From Petrosia ficiformis (Eukaryota > Porifera > Demospongiae > Haplosclerida > Petrosiidae): a stretch of 64,000 nt of DNA. Positions 35,216 to 46,403 of the stretch are shown piece after piece; positions within the stretch are counted from its first letter, which is position 1, and each line of letters opens with the position of its first letter. The stretch is taken from positions 2,367,001-2,431,000 of the forward strand of contig OX345639.1 in the NCBI GenBank assembly GCA_947044365.1. Reading direction: 5' to 3'. A model generated the notes under the pieces. That model was not told the DNA's origin, ran no database searches, and was given only the letters and a program-made list of their open reading frames with translations. A program made the translations under genes and the position numbers.

Positions 35216-35616
35216 TGTTTTGAGACATGACAGTATATTTACAAACATATTTATAACTGAACATATATAATTATATACATGTGACAGTTACATTGTGTGT
35301 AAAATCGTGTAACTGAACAATAAAATGTTTTTAGATGAATGTTTACACATCACTATATTTCATGTGACAGTACAATCGTATAACTGAACTCTGTGTTTTG
35401 AGATGTGTATGTATGTACATGTCATCATATTGTACATACATGTGACAGTATTATTATGACAATCTTTCAACAGAAGATGTATGTACATATCAACATACCA
35501 TACATGTGACAATATATTATGTGTTTACAATCTTATAACTGAACTTTAGTTTAGAGACACGTGACAATGTGTAACCTTGCTGTAACTTACAGTTTAATGT
35601 GTATGTATTATTACAG

Positions 35617-36180
35617 GAATTCAAGAGTTTGTGTGCACTAGTTATCTTTAATTTCAAGAAATGGATATGGAAGTTTAGAAAGAGAACACTCAAAGATCAG
35701 AGAATGAAAATTTTATACATTGTAGTCTAATCTGCTGTATGTCAAGAACTGGAGATTAACTCAAACATGTGTACAAGAGAATGTTGGATGAGTGGGGAGT
35801 GACAAGTCACATTTGTTGCCAGCAATACAATCAAACTATAAACTCTTAATGTTGTACAATCTGATAGATCAATCCCCAAAGATTACTCTACAGTAGTCAC
35901 TCTTCAACTGTACATTGGCTCCACTATAATCAAATATGACTCATTGAATCAAAGATATTAAGGTTCTTAAGATGGTACAACACATGCAGAACTACAATAC
36001 CAGTTTGTGGTTTCAGCTTTTCAGGTCTAGCTACCAGCAATCACTTCAATGTGTATGATGACTACGTAAGCAAGTATCTTGTTTATTTTCCATGAAAACC
36101 TTATCTTTTTTCATAATTGATGTTTATAATTTCTAGTCTTTATGTATTATTATTATTGTTTTATTCTATTTTCTTTTTGT
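35617..36180 (+). other. Unique, more complex sequence after an acceptor-like site
   Basis: After the satellite, TATTATTACAG|GAATTC opens a 37-codon frame (EFKSLCALVIFNFKKWIW) that stops at about 35730. The following 350 bases are less AT-rich and non-repetitive. It could be a terminal exon of an unseen transcript. No upstream exon was found that joins it with confidence. Confidence 0.25.
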
Positions 36181-36504
36181 AACTATAATTATATACATAG
36201 TCTGGAGAGCACACTGTGCAACCCTTCAATAATTAAAAAAAAACATTCACACCTTAATAATATTACAATATGTTATTATCCAATGACAGTCTGGTAAGCT
36301 GGGTTTGCTTAATAATAATTCACTTGCAAGACTAGTGGTGTAATACATGGTTAGATCTACATGCTGTCCTCTATCTTAATTATATTCATAGTTTATGATG
36401 GCATATAGTTATGCAAAGCAAAAGGTGTATGCGGGTATGGTTTGGTGCCTTGTCTTATATAGAGTTTCATGCGTATGGCTAAATGTTAATAATATTCAAA
36501 CATA

Positions 36505-37037
36505 AATGACATCAGGTCAGTCAGCTGGTGATAAAGGGGTGTGGTTCTAAGAGTATGGGTGTAGTTTAGATCTTGTGGGTATGTCCTTTCTCTACTGAGC
36601 TTTTTGGAGTTCTTGCGACATGTATTACGGAGTGATCATGTGCAACTAACCGCTGGCGCCAATATACTTTGAATTCAAAAAAATGACATCTTGCGAAAGA
36701 AAACGCTGCAGGCCTACGACTTGACTATTGGCAGTATTAGCAATTGAAATAGGTGTACCCATAGAATGCTGATTTCGCTGAAGTTGTGCTTACAGAGTAG
36801 CTAACAGAGGATTAGCCATCTTGCAGAGAGTGTCGAGTGATTTGAACTGATTTCATTGGCTGAACTCAAGTGATCGGTTTTAAATATATAGCTAATTGCA
36901 AGAAGTCCGTAAAGCTCAATAGTCAATTTAAATATTCCAAAATAGTTATGACATCAGGTCAGCCAGTCGGTGATAAAGGGGTGTGGTTCTAAGAGTATGG
37001 GTGTAGTTTAGATCTTGTGGGCACGTCCTTTCTCTAG
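36505..37037. repeat. Pair of ~95-bp direct repeats
   Basis: 36505-36600 and 36950-37035 share GACATCAGGTCAG, GGTGATAAAGGGGTGTGG, TAAGAGTATGGGTGTAG and CTTGTGGG.ACGTCCTTTCTC, with only a few changes. About 350 bp of unrelated sequence lies between them. They could be long terminal-type direct repeats of a tiny element or a local duplication. Confidence 0.75.
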
Positions 37038-37458
37038 TCAATTTAAATATTCAAAATAGTGTGCCGTTGATATTTTAGCTTAGCAGATCGAATTTAATAA
37101 TATTCATAGACATGAGATTACAACACCCTTATGTTGTAATCTCTTTTCGTATCCAACATCACTTGAGAAAAGACACTTGGCAAGTACAATTTCATTATTA
37201 AGAACTTCAAGAACACTAGCTATGGTCCATTTTTGTTAAGTACAGTACATACATAGATCTGCTTTCTTGTTTAAATGATGTCACACTCCTTTTGATGACA
37301 TGCAGGTTTACTGTGACATCACATTGATCAGTTTGTAAGTTGAAATTGGACAAGACAATTTTTATATATGGCGTGGGCACTGTGCAGTGCCTAAAATACA
37401 TTATTTTAATAGCTACTAGCCATACATGCTAAGCGTTTATGTATGCGTAATTTGTATA

Positions 37459-37494
37459 TCAGTCAGTCAGTCAGTCAGTCAGTCAGTCAGTCAG
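37459..37494. repeat. (CAGT)n microsatellite
   Basis: About nine CAGT units. It lies 300 bases beyond the 3' end of the MBOAT gene. Confidence 0.95.
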
Positions 37495-37793
37495 TGATGC
37501 ATAGTTCAGATTAGACACTCTAAAATCTAGCTTTTTCACTAGTATTGACATGCTATTTTAGGTACTGTGTGTTGTGTCCATTGTCAAGACCTTCAATGTA
37601 ATGAATAGCAAAAGGTATCATCATTTCATTTGTAATTGGTTAATTAAAATCACTAATCATGTATAGTTAGTTAGTATATACATAATACAATAAAATACAT
37701 TCTGATTAGGTTTTTATATCAAAGTGACAAAAAGATATCAAATGAAAAAAGAAAGGATTTTTGGTCTACTCAGTTACAACTGTCATTAACTTT

Positions 37794-40700
37794 TCATTTT
37801 CGACTAGCCTTCTTGTTTGGAAATAGAAAAACTACCACAGCGACTATAATGAATGGCAGGTAGTAATAATATCTGTAAAAAGAAAGGTGGTATTAGAGGT
37901 CATTCACATTAACCACAACACCTTGGGAAACTTTTCATAACTTTAGTTTAGAATGACTAACAATCTTTTTACCTTTTGACTATTCCTAGTTTTTACAATA
38001 ATAATTTACAGAACACAGTTTCAAAAACATTTCTAATTAGAGGTGCATACTGTTGTACTGAAGTGTACTGAAGTGTTCTGAAGGCATTTAGAAGTAGTAA
38101 GATTTTTTCTGATGGACTATGAGACTCTTTGAGTTACGACAATTCAATATTCATTTGCCTGAGGTTCCTGGGTTTTACCTCCCTATATGGAACCTTGTAG
38201 AATGTTAACATTATGCTTTAGTACTGACCTTGAAATTTGTAGTGACTTTTCTAAAGATAGGAATAGAAAAATAAATTCTGAAAAGTCTTTAACCATATAA
38301 TTTGTGGTTGCAGTAGTTGCTATGTCATACAGGAGTTTTACCAATCGAGGCTGCTGGAATCGATGCCAAAAGATATTACGCATCTATTTAAAAAAAATTA
38401 AAAATAATAATTATTGTTTCATTCAACTAAATCATTAATTATTATATATTACAAAAATTGAATCCATTATATACATGTACAGGGAAGATAAAACTAAAAC
38501 AAATTTCATATTTCAAGATATTCAGTAATGGTTTAGTTAACTTTAACTAAAATCCCTTTTAGTGAAGCACTGCGACTTTATTTAACTAAACTATGACTAA
38601 ATTACAAGTCTATTGAAAATAACTAACTTTAATTAAAGTGGCCATTAATGGGCACTTTAGTTTGTTAACTAAAACTAAAGACCATTTAGTAAGCCTAATA
38701 TTATTTAGTTCTATAACCATAACTAAAGTTTTGAAACTAGTCATACTATATATATAACCAGTGTTTCCCCGAAAGGGTGGTACCATGGCACTACCCCACC
38801 CTTTCATTTATAAACTTTATGTTGAAAAAAAAAACACTGTTTAACAACACTGATGGAACATTATTGAGCAAGCGTCATTCACCACTGATGCACTCCTCTA
38901 CCTTTAATGGTTAATTATTTATCCTAGGAGTAAATAATTATAACTAAAAGTGGTCATACTGAAATAGCACTAATACTTATGGAATATATACATGTACATA
39001 TAATAGGACCTTTCTTGCAGCTATAACAGAAAATCCAAGATAAATAAAACAGATATAATATCCAGGATAGAAACCATGCCACATAGCTGACACAATGAAA
39101 GCCATTATAGTAGGTCTAATAGTAACTCGTTCATAAATAGTTCTGAATAAAAAGCAAAAGAAGATATATAAACGTTAACCATGTTCAGGAGGTATATATG
39201 AAAGACATACCACCTGCTGTGAAGGATATAACCTGAGGCCCATAATGCCATGGGGTATATCTACAAAAACCTCCTCCACACAGTGGATATATACATCAAC
39301 TAGCCATAGTTTATAAAATATATTATACCATGATTTAACAATTGAATTAGCACAATACACCTAATAACCATGGTTTATATATTACATGTACATATTTGTA
39401 TCATAATTATTATGCATACATAATACATAGTTACATGTACATGAATCTCTTGGCATACAAGTGGAAACTATAGCTGTACATAATTACATATACAAATATC
39501 ACATGTTCAAGCTCTTTTGCATTGTGGAAGAAAATAAACCCTGCTTTGGTCCAGTATAGAATGGCTAATTAACTCAACAAACACCAGTGTGCAGTTCTCC
39601 ATCAAAACACAACTGGAAATATTAGTAAACACTGTAGCTTACCTTCTTAGCCACTTGGCAGTAAAAATGTTCCATGAAGCTGCTTGTTCTCTACCATTAA
39701 CACCAATCTCAGTCCCCTTGACTTTCATACCAACCACTAGATCCCACTGTGGATTACCAGAATCATCATATCCATTGAATCCAAGTCCACCAGCATTACA
39801 AATACTCTCCGCTGTATGAAAGATGTATGTAATAAAATTATTAACTACTCGATTGTTTGGTATCACAATCCACAGACATACAAAAATGTACTCATTTCCT
39901 CATACTTACCTATAATGAAAGTGAAGTAGTATCTAGAACGCATGACAAAGCAAAACAATGTAATGTATACAAATCTGAGATAAAATGGCAGTGAAACATC
40001 TGTGAAATAAAAATGACATTTATGAGGTACTAATAATAAACAGCAAAGATACAAGAATGGGAGTACCTAGAATCCTTTATCAAACAATAAGTAAAGTAAT
40101 TATTATACATAATTATATAAGTTATTTGTAATTGTAGTTCTTCCATTTATTGTTTTTGTGTTCTCAACATATCAACTTGATCTGCCATTACACATCATAA
40201 CTTTTGTTGCCAACTACAGCAGGGAGGGAGGGGGTGCTAGATTACATATCAAATCAACCCTGGGGGAGCATCCCCCACCCACCACACACCCCAAGCAGTG
40301 ATGTGTTTTGGATGTTTAGTTGTCTCCTCCCCCGACAAAAATTCCTGCACGAAACCCTGAATAATAATGTTACATGCAGAAGCTGCCAACTATCAGAATA
40401 ATTTACCAAATATTTTTTCATCCAATTTAAAGTCCCTTGAATTGATAAATATAATCAAAAAGAAGATTGCAGTCAGGAATTTCTTTAATGCAGGTACCAG
40501 AGGACTTGGCTCATCTTTTATCTTCCATTTCTGAGTATGTAGTGAAATTTGAAAAACAAAGATAAATTCTACAATAATCACAAAGTTTAACTATTATAGT
40601 ATATGATATGCAGACTAGCCACCAGTGAGCCATATGCAATCAACCTTCTGTGTAATAACTATAGTTTCTCAATCATTAGAGATGTACTTATTTTTTAGTA

Positions 40701-43700
40701 AGTGTATATACTAACAAAGCAATTTTCTCATGATTTAACTGATGAGAACTAAGGTTGGGCATTAATTTAATACATATATATACCTTTATGTTTTGTCCAG
40801 TTATCATCTCATTATATTCATGATATGTACATGTTGGACCAGCCAATAATGTGAGAAAGCTAAAGTTATAACTCAAATATTCCAGAATGGATGGCAAAAC
40901 TCTAAGATCAAGAGAAGAATAACATATCTACCATAGAACTACACATTCAACAATTAGACTATTTGTCATAATGCAAGATATGAAGGTGAAACGAAGGTGA
41001 AATATAAGTACTTAGACATCAGTGCTCGAAAGTCTCCAGCCGAAACATCTGGACAAAACAATATTTCACCAGCAAGTTATGGATTTTGTCCCCCCCCCCA
41101 AAAAGTCTCACAAACCAGCATTGTACCCATTTGACTAATGAGATATAGAAGTAAACCCACTAGGCCATGACTGCTCTTGACTAATTAACCTCACTGCAAG
41201 GTTACTGTTCTTATTTTGTTGTATTATTCTTATAACTAATCAGACAATTTTGTCCATACAAAGAGGCAAATGTCTGGAAAATGGCCAATTGCTGGATGTA
41301 ATTTCGGGCACTGGACATGTAAGTAAAATATAAATACAAGCCTCCTATTGTACTTAAGTATAAATACATTGCCTACCTGTCTCAAGTACAAGTATAATAT
41401 ACTTGTACTTGAGACAGGTAGGCAATGATAATTAATTAGCTATAATTAAATACATGCATGACACATGTATATATAGTCATATCTTTATAATATAAAGATA
41501 TGACTATATATATTTCTATTTACCATGTGTCATGCATGTATTTAATTATAGCTAATTAATTATCATGTACTACTTCATGAAACAAGATACAAGTACAAGT
41601 ACAGATTCAATGTACTTTAAGTAGTACAGGTGCTTCTAGTACAAGTATTATACATAAATACAACCAAATAGAACACTATGAAATTCATATGGAAATGTCT
41701 GACTACATGTGTACATATAATTGTAGTTGATCATCAATTCAAGTTTAACATACACTATCCTGTTTCTCTTTTGATCTTCATTTAGCTCTTCCTCTTTTTT
41801 GGCTATTCCTACAAAAGAAAGAGAAAAAAGACTCTTAGGCTCTTACCCCCATCAGAAATATTGTATATATAACTACAGTTAAAACCTGTGTATGCCAGAT
41901 TTACTGCTTGCTGGGTTTCATAGATTTATGCGGATTAGACTCATTGTCATGGCAACTAGATATAGTCTACTCTCCAAAACCTCTTACACTTTGTCAACCA
42001 CTTCAACAGAAAGGCTTCATTATATAACTTTGACTATGAATACAGTTTATGGTTAGAAAGTCCAATAAGATCGGTTTTATGTATTTACACAAATCACAGC
42101 GTGGGCAAGGAGACTCTAAATGTGTTGAACCCAATGTGCATGTAAGTGTGGTCTAGCCACTTCTCTGCTTTGCCTCTGAGTGGATAGACCACACTTACAT
42201 GGGGTTAAACATATACATCTATAATTATATACATGATTTTGTAAAATATAACAAGAAGCAAAAAGTGTAGAAAAATGCCCATCATAAAACAATATATATA
42301 TATATATATATATATTGCGGATCAAAGTGCAACACTGAAAACAGTGTAAAGGACACAACAGAACTATGGATACTAAATTGAGTTTTACGACCTACCATCA
42401 TTATATGAAAATCCAACATATGTAATTCGTTGTACCATAAGCATTAGTGGCCTGTAATAAAAGTTAATAACACCCTTAAGATAAATGAATTACTGCATGA
42501 GTATGTGAATGATATTGCATGGTGGTAAATAAAAAATAACTCCTTATATTATGATGATGAACTTTGAAAAATTAAAAGTCTGTTCACATTCAAGATGACC
42601 TCAAAATTACGATGTGATGATTTTATATGTACTATACTGTATAGTTTAATGTCATAAGGTTAATACTGTAATGGATTGACATTTGACATACACAAAAAAG
42701 AATGGGAAGGATAATTAAATGAAAATGATGAAGGTAAAAAGATGGTTGGTCATTGAAGAGTCTAAGTTACGAACATTTTTCTACGGTCAATGAGAACATG
42801 AATGATCTTTAGTCATGTACCAAGTATAGTAATAATAAGGTTTTTGTACTTACCCTGTAAAATCTAAAGTGTAACCTTCATAATCTGTTATTAAACGATA
42901 CACATGACCTATACTGCACCCACCTAGTGCATATACTAATAAATACCTACAAGAGATAGAATCACATTAACAACATACAGAAACATACAGTGAGATATAT
43001 CAAAATGACATCAAACTGTTGAAAACTAAATACGAGTGACAAATAACATCATTTACAATATATTATGATTATTTGAATATTATTTACTACATACATGTAT
43101 TGTATATCAAACAAATTGTCATTCCAGTCTTTAAATGAACATTCTCACAGGAGTAGTAAATTATCTGATTAACTGCTACCCCAGATTTCAATTTTCAAAT
43201 CTGATTGGTTGATTTTATCATGTGACTGGAATAATATAGATAGCTTTGATCTAAAACATCGGCAAAAAATTCTGCCAGACTAAATTTTGAAAGTGTCTGA
43301 TCAAAAATGAATTTGTTCAGACTTCAGACGTGGTGTCTTAACAAAATTATGGCCTTATTTCCACTTCTGTAATGTGATATATGAAGTTCAATTGTAAAGT
43401 GTATCAAACTAGCAATCAATAACAATTATACAACTAACCAATGAACTGTCTTTGTGGGAAGTATATGAAGAAGAGCATAAGCAATAAGTAAGAATATCAA
43501 CAAATAGCCGGTTTGCCTGAAAAAAATAATTTCTGATCAACAATATCATTACTATTCACACAACCAATAATGAAAAAAAAAATACAAATGTGAGGTATAT
43601 AATATCATTTAGCTATATAACAAGACATACATCTCAGGTGGAGAACCATGGGGGCTCAAAAAACTGTTTGGTACATTAGTCCCCCCCCCCTTCAGCAGTT

Positions 43701-45789
43701 GCAATACATGTATTAATACACAACTCTCATATACATTCTAAAATTAATGAGCTGAACTGTAAAATCATAGCATTAGCCTAACCACTAAAATGAATTATTG
43801 TGATTATCATTATAATAACATGCCAGTTGGCTATTTGTCATAATTATTGTCAGTCATTTCTTTGTGCCCCCTCCTGTGGACCTCTACCTATGGTTAATGT
43901 CAACTTAAGTAGTTTATTGAATGATGCCTTTTATAATTACACTTGAATGAGAATAGAAGATATTGTGTGGGTGTAAATACAATTAGACCATGCATCAATA
44001 TACCTACCAGCCAAAACAAAGAACGCTATATAAAAGTCCCAATAATAATGAATATGTATGACGAACTGTTGTACTGGTACTATGATGATGCAGTATCACT
44101 CGTAGGATAATTGCGAAAGGATATGATACCATAAATAAAGTGAAGTAGCGAGCCTGTGGAATAAAATACATTAATAACTAATCAGAATACAACCAAGTGT
44201 CTAACACATGTATGTAATTAGTATGATGTCACTAAGGTATATATTGCTTGTGATTTGGCACTCTGGTGAAGCCAAAATGTACTCCCTGCACTGTGTACTA
44301 TATATGTAATCACTGGCTCAATTCTCAACCTTACTTATTTAATAACAAATATTAACAAATAATTATGAAAAGACAATATAAAATTGTAATGATACAATCA
44401 ACAGAATAGTAAGTAATACATCATTCACATCTACCAAGATAGTTGGAATCTATATATTCCTCCTGCCCTACATTATAAGTATACTAGATTCATGGTTCCA
44501 GTATGACATCGAATATACCTATCAACTATCACCACCAAGGTTGTTGTGATTAGTTTTTCCTTGCAATCATTACAATTACAAATTAAAATCAAAAATGAGT
44601 AAAAGTAATGACAACATTACCGATTACATGTAGCCTTTTAATTAATGTAATAATTACGATTACAATTACAAATAATTGTAATTTAAATTTCAAATCATCA
44701 ACAACTCATCGAAAAATGACTTGTTCACTTTTAAATACACAAGTCTTCAACATTTTGAGAAAACAGCTTCAATCTGTCTGCTCTAAGAATTCACCCTGCT
44801 TGGCAACTTCACAGCTGGTAATCTAAAAGAACTGATGTGACAATGTAAACTACTTGTGATTGCTTCAAAGTCTGACTATTATTCACACTATCAGGGGATA
44901 ATACAAGTTACTGCTGTAATGACTACTCAAGGTTCAATTACAATTACTTCCTCCAGAGGTTTTTGCAATTACAATCACATTACAATTACATCAAAAGTGT
45001 ATAATCATTACTAATCATTACAATTACAGATTACAACAACCCTGATCAACACACATAAAAAAAACAAACAGATAGGTTTAGCAGAATACCTGCAAACAGT
45101 TAACAGAATGCATGTTTCCAGAACTATAACACATGTTGTTGATTTCAGATAACACGTACATTGAACATTCTGTATTATAATCGCAAAATTGAATCAATAA
45201 TTTATTACAGTATCACCTGAACTTGCAATTAACAGCCACATCTTATTTTGTTGGGTAACTAATACCAGGCTCTCAAAAACAGGTTCTACTGATCTGTTTA
45301 TAGGATTTATAATGGTTGAAAGTTGAAACGTTTTGGAATTAGACCACTCTACCTTACAGCACACTTGTGTATGCATGTGACAAAAACACATATAGCTTTA
45401 AAATTATAATGGAGAACATGTGAGTAATATCCATATTCCATAATCAAATTAGTATCTAATATGACCAATTTTGTTGTTCTAGCAATGTCGAAAATAACCT
45501 GGTCAGCTGGAGTTGTGACGGACAAATAGGTTTATATCTGGATGTGTAAAGGTGACTGATAGATTACAAACTTACTTGAAAAATAGTACATAAGATAATT
45601 ATATATATGTTTGCTTTTATCACAAGGGAAATGTGATGACAATGTTAAAAGAATTAACAGCCCAACCTTTTTCCAGTAATGCAACTATGCAAATAAGTAG
45701 TTGATTACAGTCAACTACTTATGTTTCAGTGGCTGTGGCTAGACTATAAGCTTATTATAATAATAATCATTATATATACATAATACATA

Positions 45790-45822
<33 letters not shown>

Positions 45823-45957
45823 TTATTATGTAATAATTATTATAATTATATATATATATACCATTACTATTGTTATTATAAATACAATTATTGTTACCTT
45901 ATCCAATTCCACTCGAACACCAACATATTCTGAAACACTCAGAAAGATGTTATCCAT
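37794..45957 (-). CDS. MBOAT2: MBOAT1/2-like lysophospholipid acyltransferase
   Basis: Membrane-bound O-acyltransferase predicted to re-acylate lysophospholipids in the ER membrane (Lands cycle). Thirteen exons join in phase to 451 residues: 45898-45957, 44008-44153, 43439-43516, 42854-42946, 42396-42451, 41754-41808, 40784-40901, 40407-40530, 39910-39999, 39643-39811, 39010-39142, 38229-38383, 37794-37872. Hydrophobic segments run through the protein (YSLLLGLLYSVLCF, LLIFLLIAYALLHIL, FIIVAVVVFLF). Family landmarks: LPSILEYLSYNFSFLTLLAG; GLGFNGYDDSGNPQWDL; the catalytic pair N321 in SWNIFTAKWLRR and H352 in SAMWHGFYPGYY; and AARKMRNIFWHRF. Order and spacing match MBOAT1/2 as I recall them better than LPCAT3 or MBOAT7; telling MBOAT1 from MBOAT2 is not possible, so the symbol stands for the pair. 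The start ATG is the only one in the first exon, giving MDNIFLSVSEYVG. Divergent from ECPAS. Confidence 0.93.
38527..38985. mobile_element. TTAGTTAACTAA-family MITE interrupted by a second element
   Basis: Family similarity covers 38527-38757 (TTTAGTTAACTAAA..ACAAGTCTATTG..GGCCATTAATGGGCAC) and resumes at 38936-38985 (AATTATAACTAAAAGTGG). The segment between begins with the separate repeat listed at 38759-38868. Compare the uninterrupted copy at 3785-4045. It lies in the last intron region of the MBOAT gene. Confidence 0.6.
38759..38868. mobile_element. CAGTGTTTCCCC short inverted-repeat element, copy 1
   Basis: Starts CAGTGTTTCCCCGAAAGGGTGG and has CCACCCTTTCATTTAT and AAAACACTG later, so CAGTGTTT/AAACACTG act as inverted ends. 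The similar copy at 54066-54158 has the same order, and both are followed by AACA-rich DNA containing GATTGGA/GATGGAAC. Confidence 0.6.
41368..41426. repeat. Perfect 59-bp palindrome
   Basis: ATTGCCTACCTGTCTCAAG at the left and its exact reverse complement at the right, meeting at one odd central base (29-bp perfect arms). It lies in the MBOAT intron between exons 6 and 7 and is directly joined to the next palindrome. Expected to extrude as a cruciform or fold as an RNA hairpin. Confidence 0.95.
41425..41566. repeat. 142-bp palindrome with inner hairpin
   Basis: Outer arms of about 43 bases (ATGATAATTAATTAGCTATA at the left, reverse complement at the right) are exact. The inside holds a second palindrome, ATATATAGTCATATCTTTATA and its complement, separated from the right outer arm by a short asymmetric spacer. 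It shares two bases with the 59-bp palindrome. Looks like a nested pair of palindromic elements. Confidence 0.9.
42574..42810. mobile_element. MITE-like repeat with AAAGTC..TTCACATTCA ends, copy 2
   Basis: AAAAGTCTGTTCACATTCA start, GGGAAGGATAATTA core, ACATTTTTCTACGGTCA, then a GAACATGAATGATCTTT end. Colinear with 4616-4826 over its whole length. Intron of the MBOAT gene. Confidence 0.65.
44520..45060. other. Intronic stretch rich in ATTACAATTACA words
   Basis: First intron of the MBOAT gene. Repeated TTACAATTACAA and CAATTACA words flank a moderately open segment near 44608-44826. Ends such as GGTTGTTGTGATTAG (44540) and TACAACAACCCTGATCAAC (45030) are complementary, so this may be an inverted-repeat element of about 500 bp. 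No gene. Confidence 0.35.
45772..45862. repeat. TA-rich palindromic low-complexity tract
   Basis: (TA)n runs with ATAATAATTATTAT symmetry, about 35 bases 3' (minus sense) of MBOAT exon 1. Confidence 0.8.
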
Positions 45958-46403
45958 CGTTTAATTAGCCTTCTCTACCAGTATTTTAAAAGATGTGCTG
46001 AATTGTGGTGGCTATTGCGATAGGCCTATAGGTGCTTCATTAATTAATTAACCTTTTCCGTCCTGGGAACGTTAGACACGTACACGTGGAGGAAATGAGG
46101 GCGTGGCTACAAATCACAAATTCGAATTCTCATGATTCTTTATGAAATCTGATATATTGTTTAGCTAATGACAAGGGTGGCCTAGTTCATACGCTGCAAG
46201 GGCCCCTAGAGTGGTTAACAGTAAAATGCAGTAAGTTTAATTATTAAAAAAAAAAAATACAATTACTTGAGCGCGCGTGAACGCGACCACACCCCTACTA
46301 GACTCTTAGCTAGAATCTAGTTCTGATCTTCCAATCCGGTTCCGAATTCCGGATTCCTCCTTCTCTCCAGCGAAGGGGCTGGCCCGCGAGACTCGTGATA
46401 ACT
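45958..46403. promoter_or_regulatory. Divergent promoter region of the MBOAT and ECPAS genes
   Basis: 446 bp between two start codons pointing outward. It includes CACGTG (46083-46088, E-box), GGGCGTGGC, a GC-richer part near 46330-46395 with TCCGGTTCCGAATTCCGGA, and GCGCGCGTGAACGCG. It is less AT-rich than its surroundings. Shared promoter use is inferred from geometry and composition. Confidence 0.5.
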
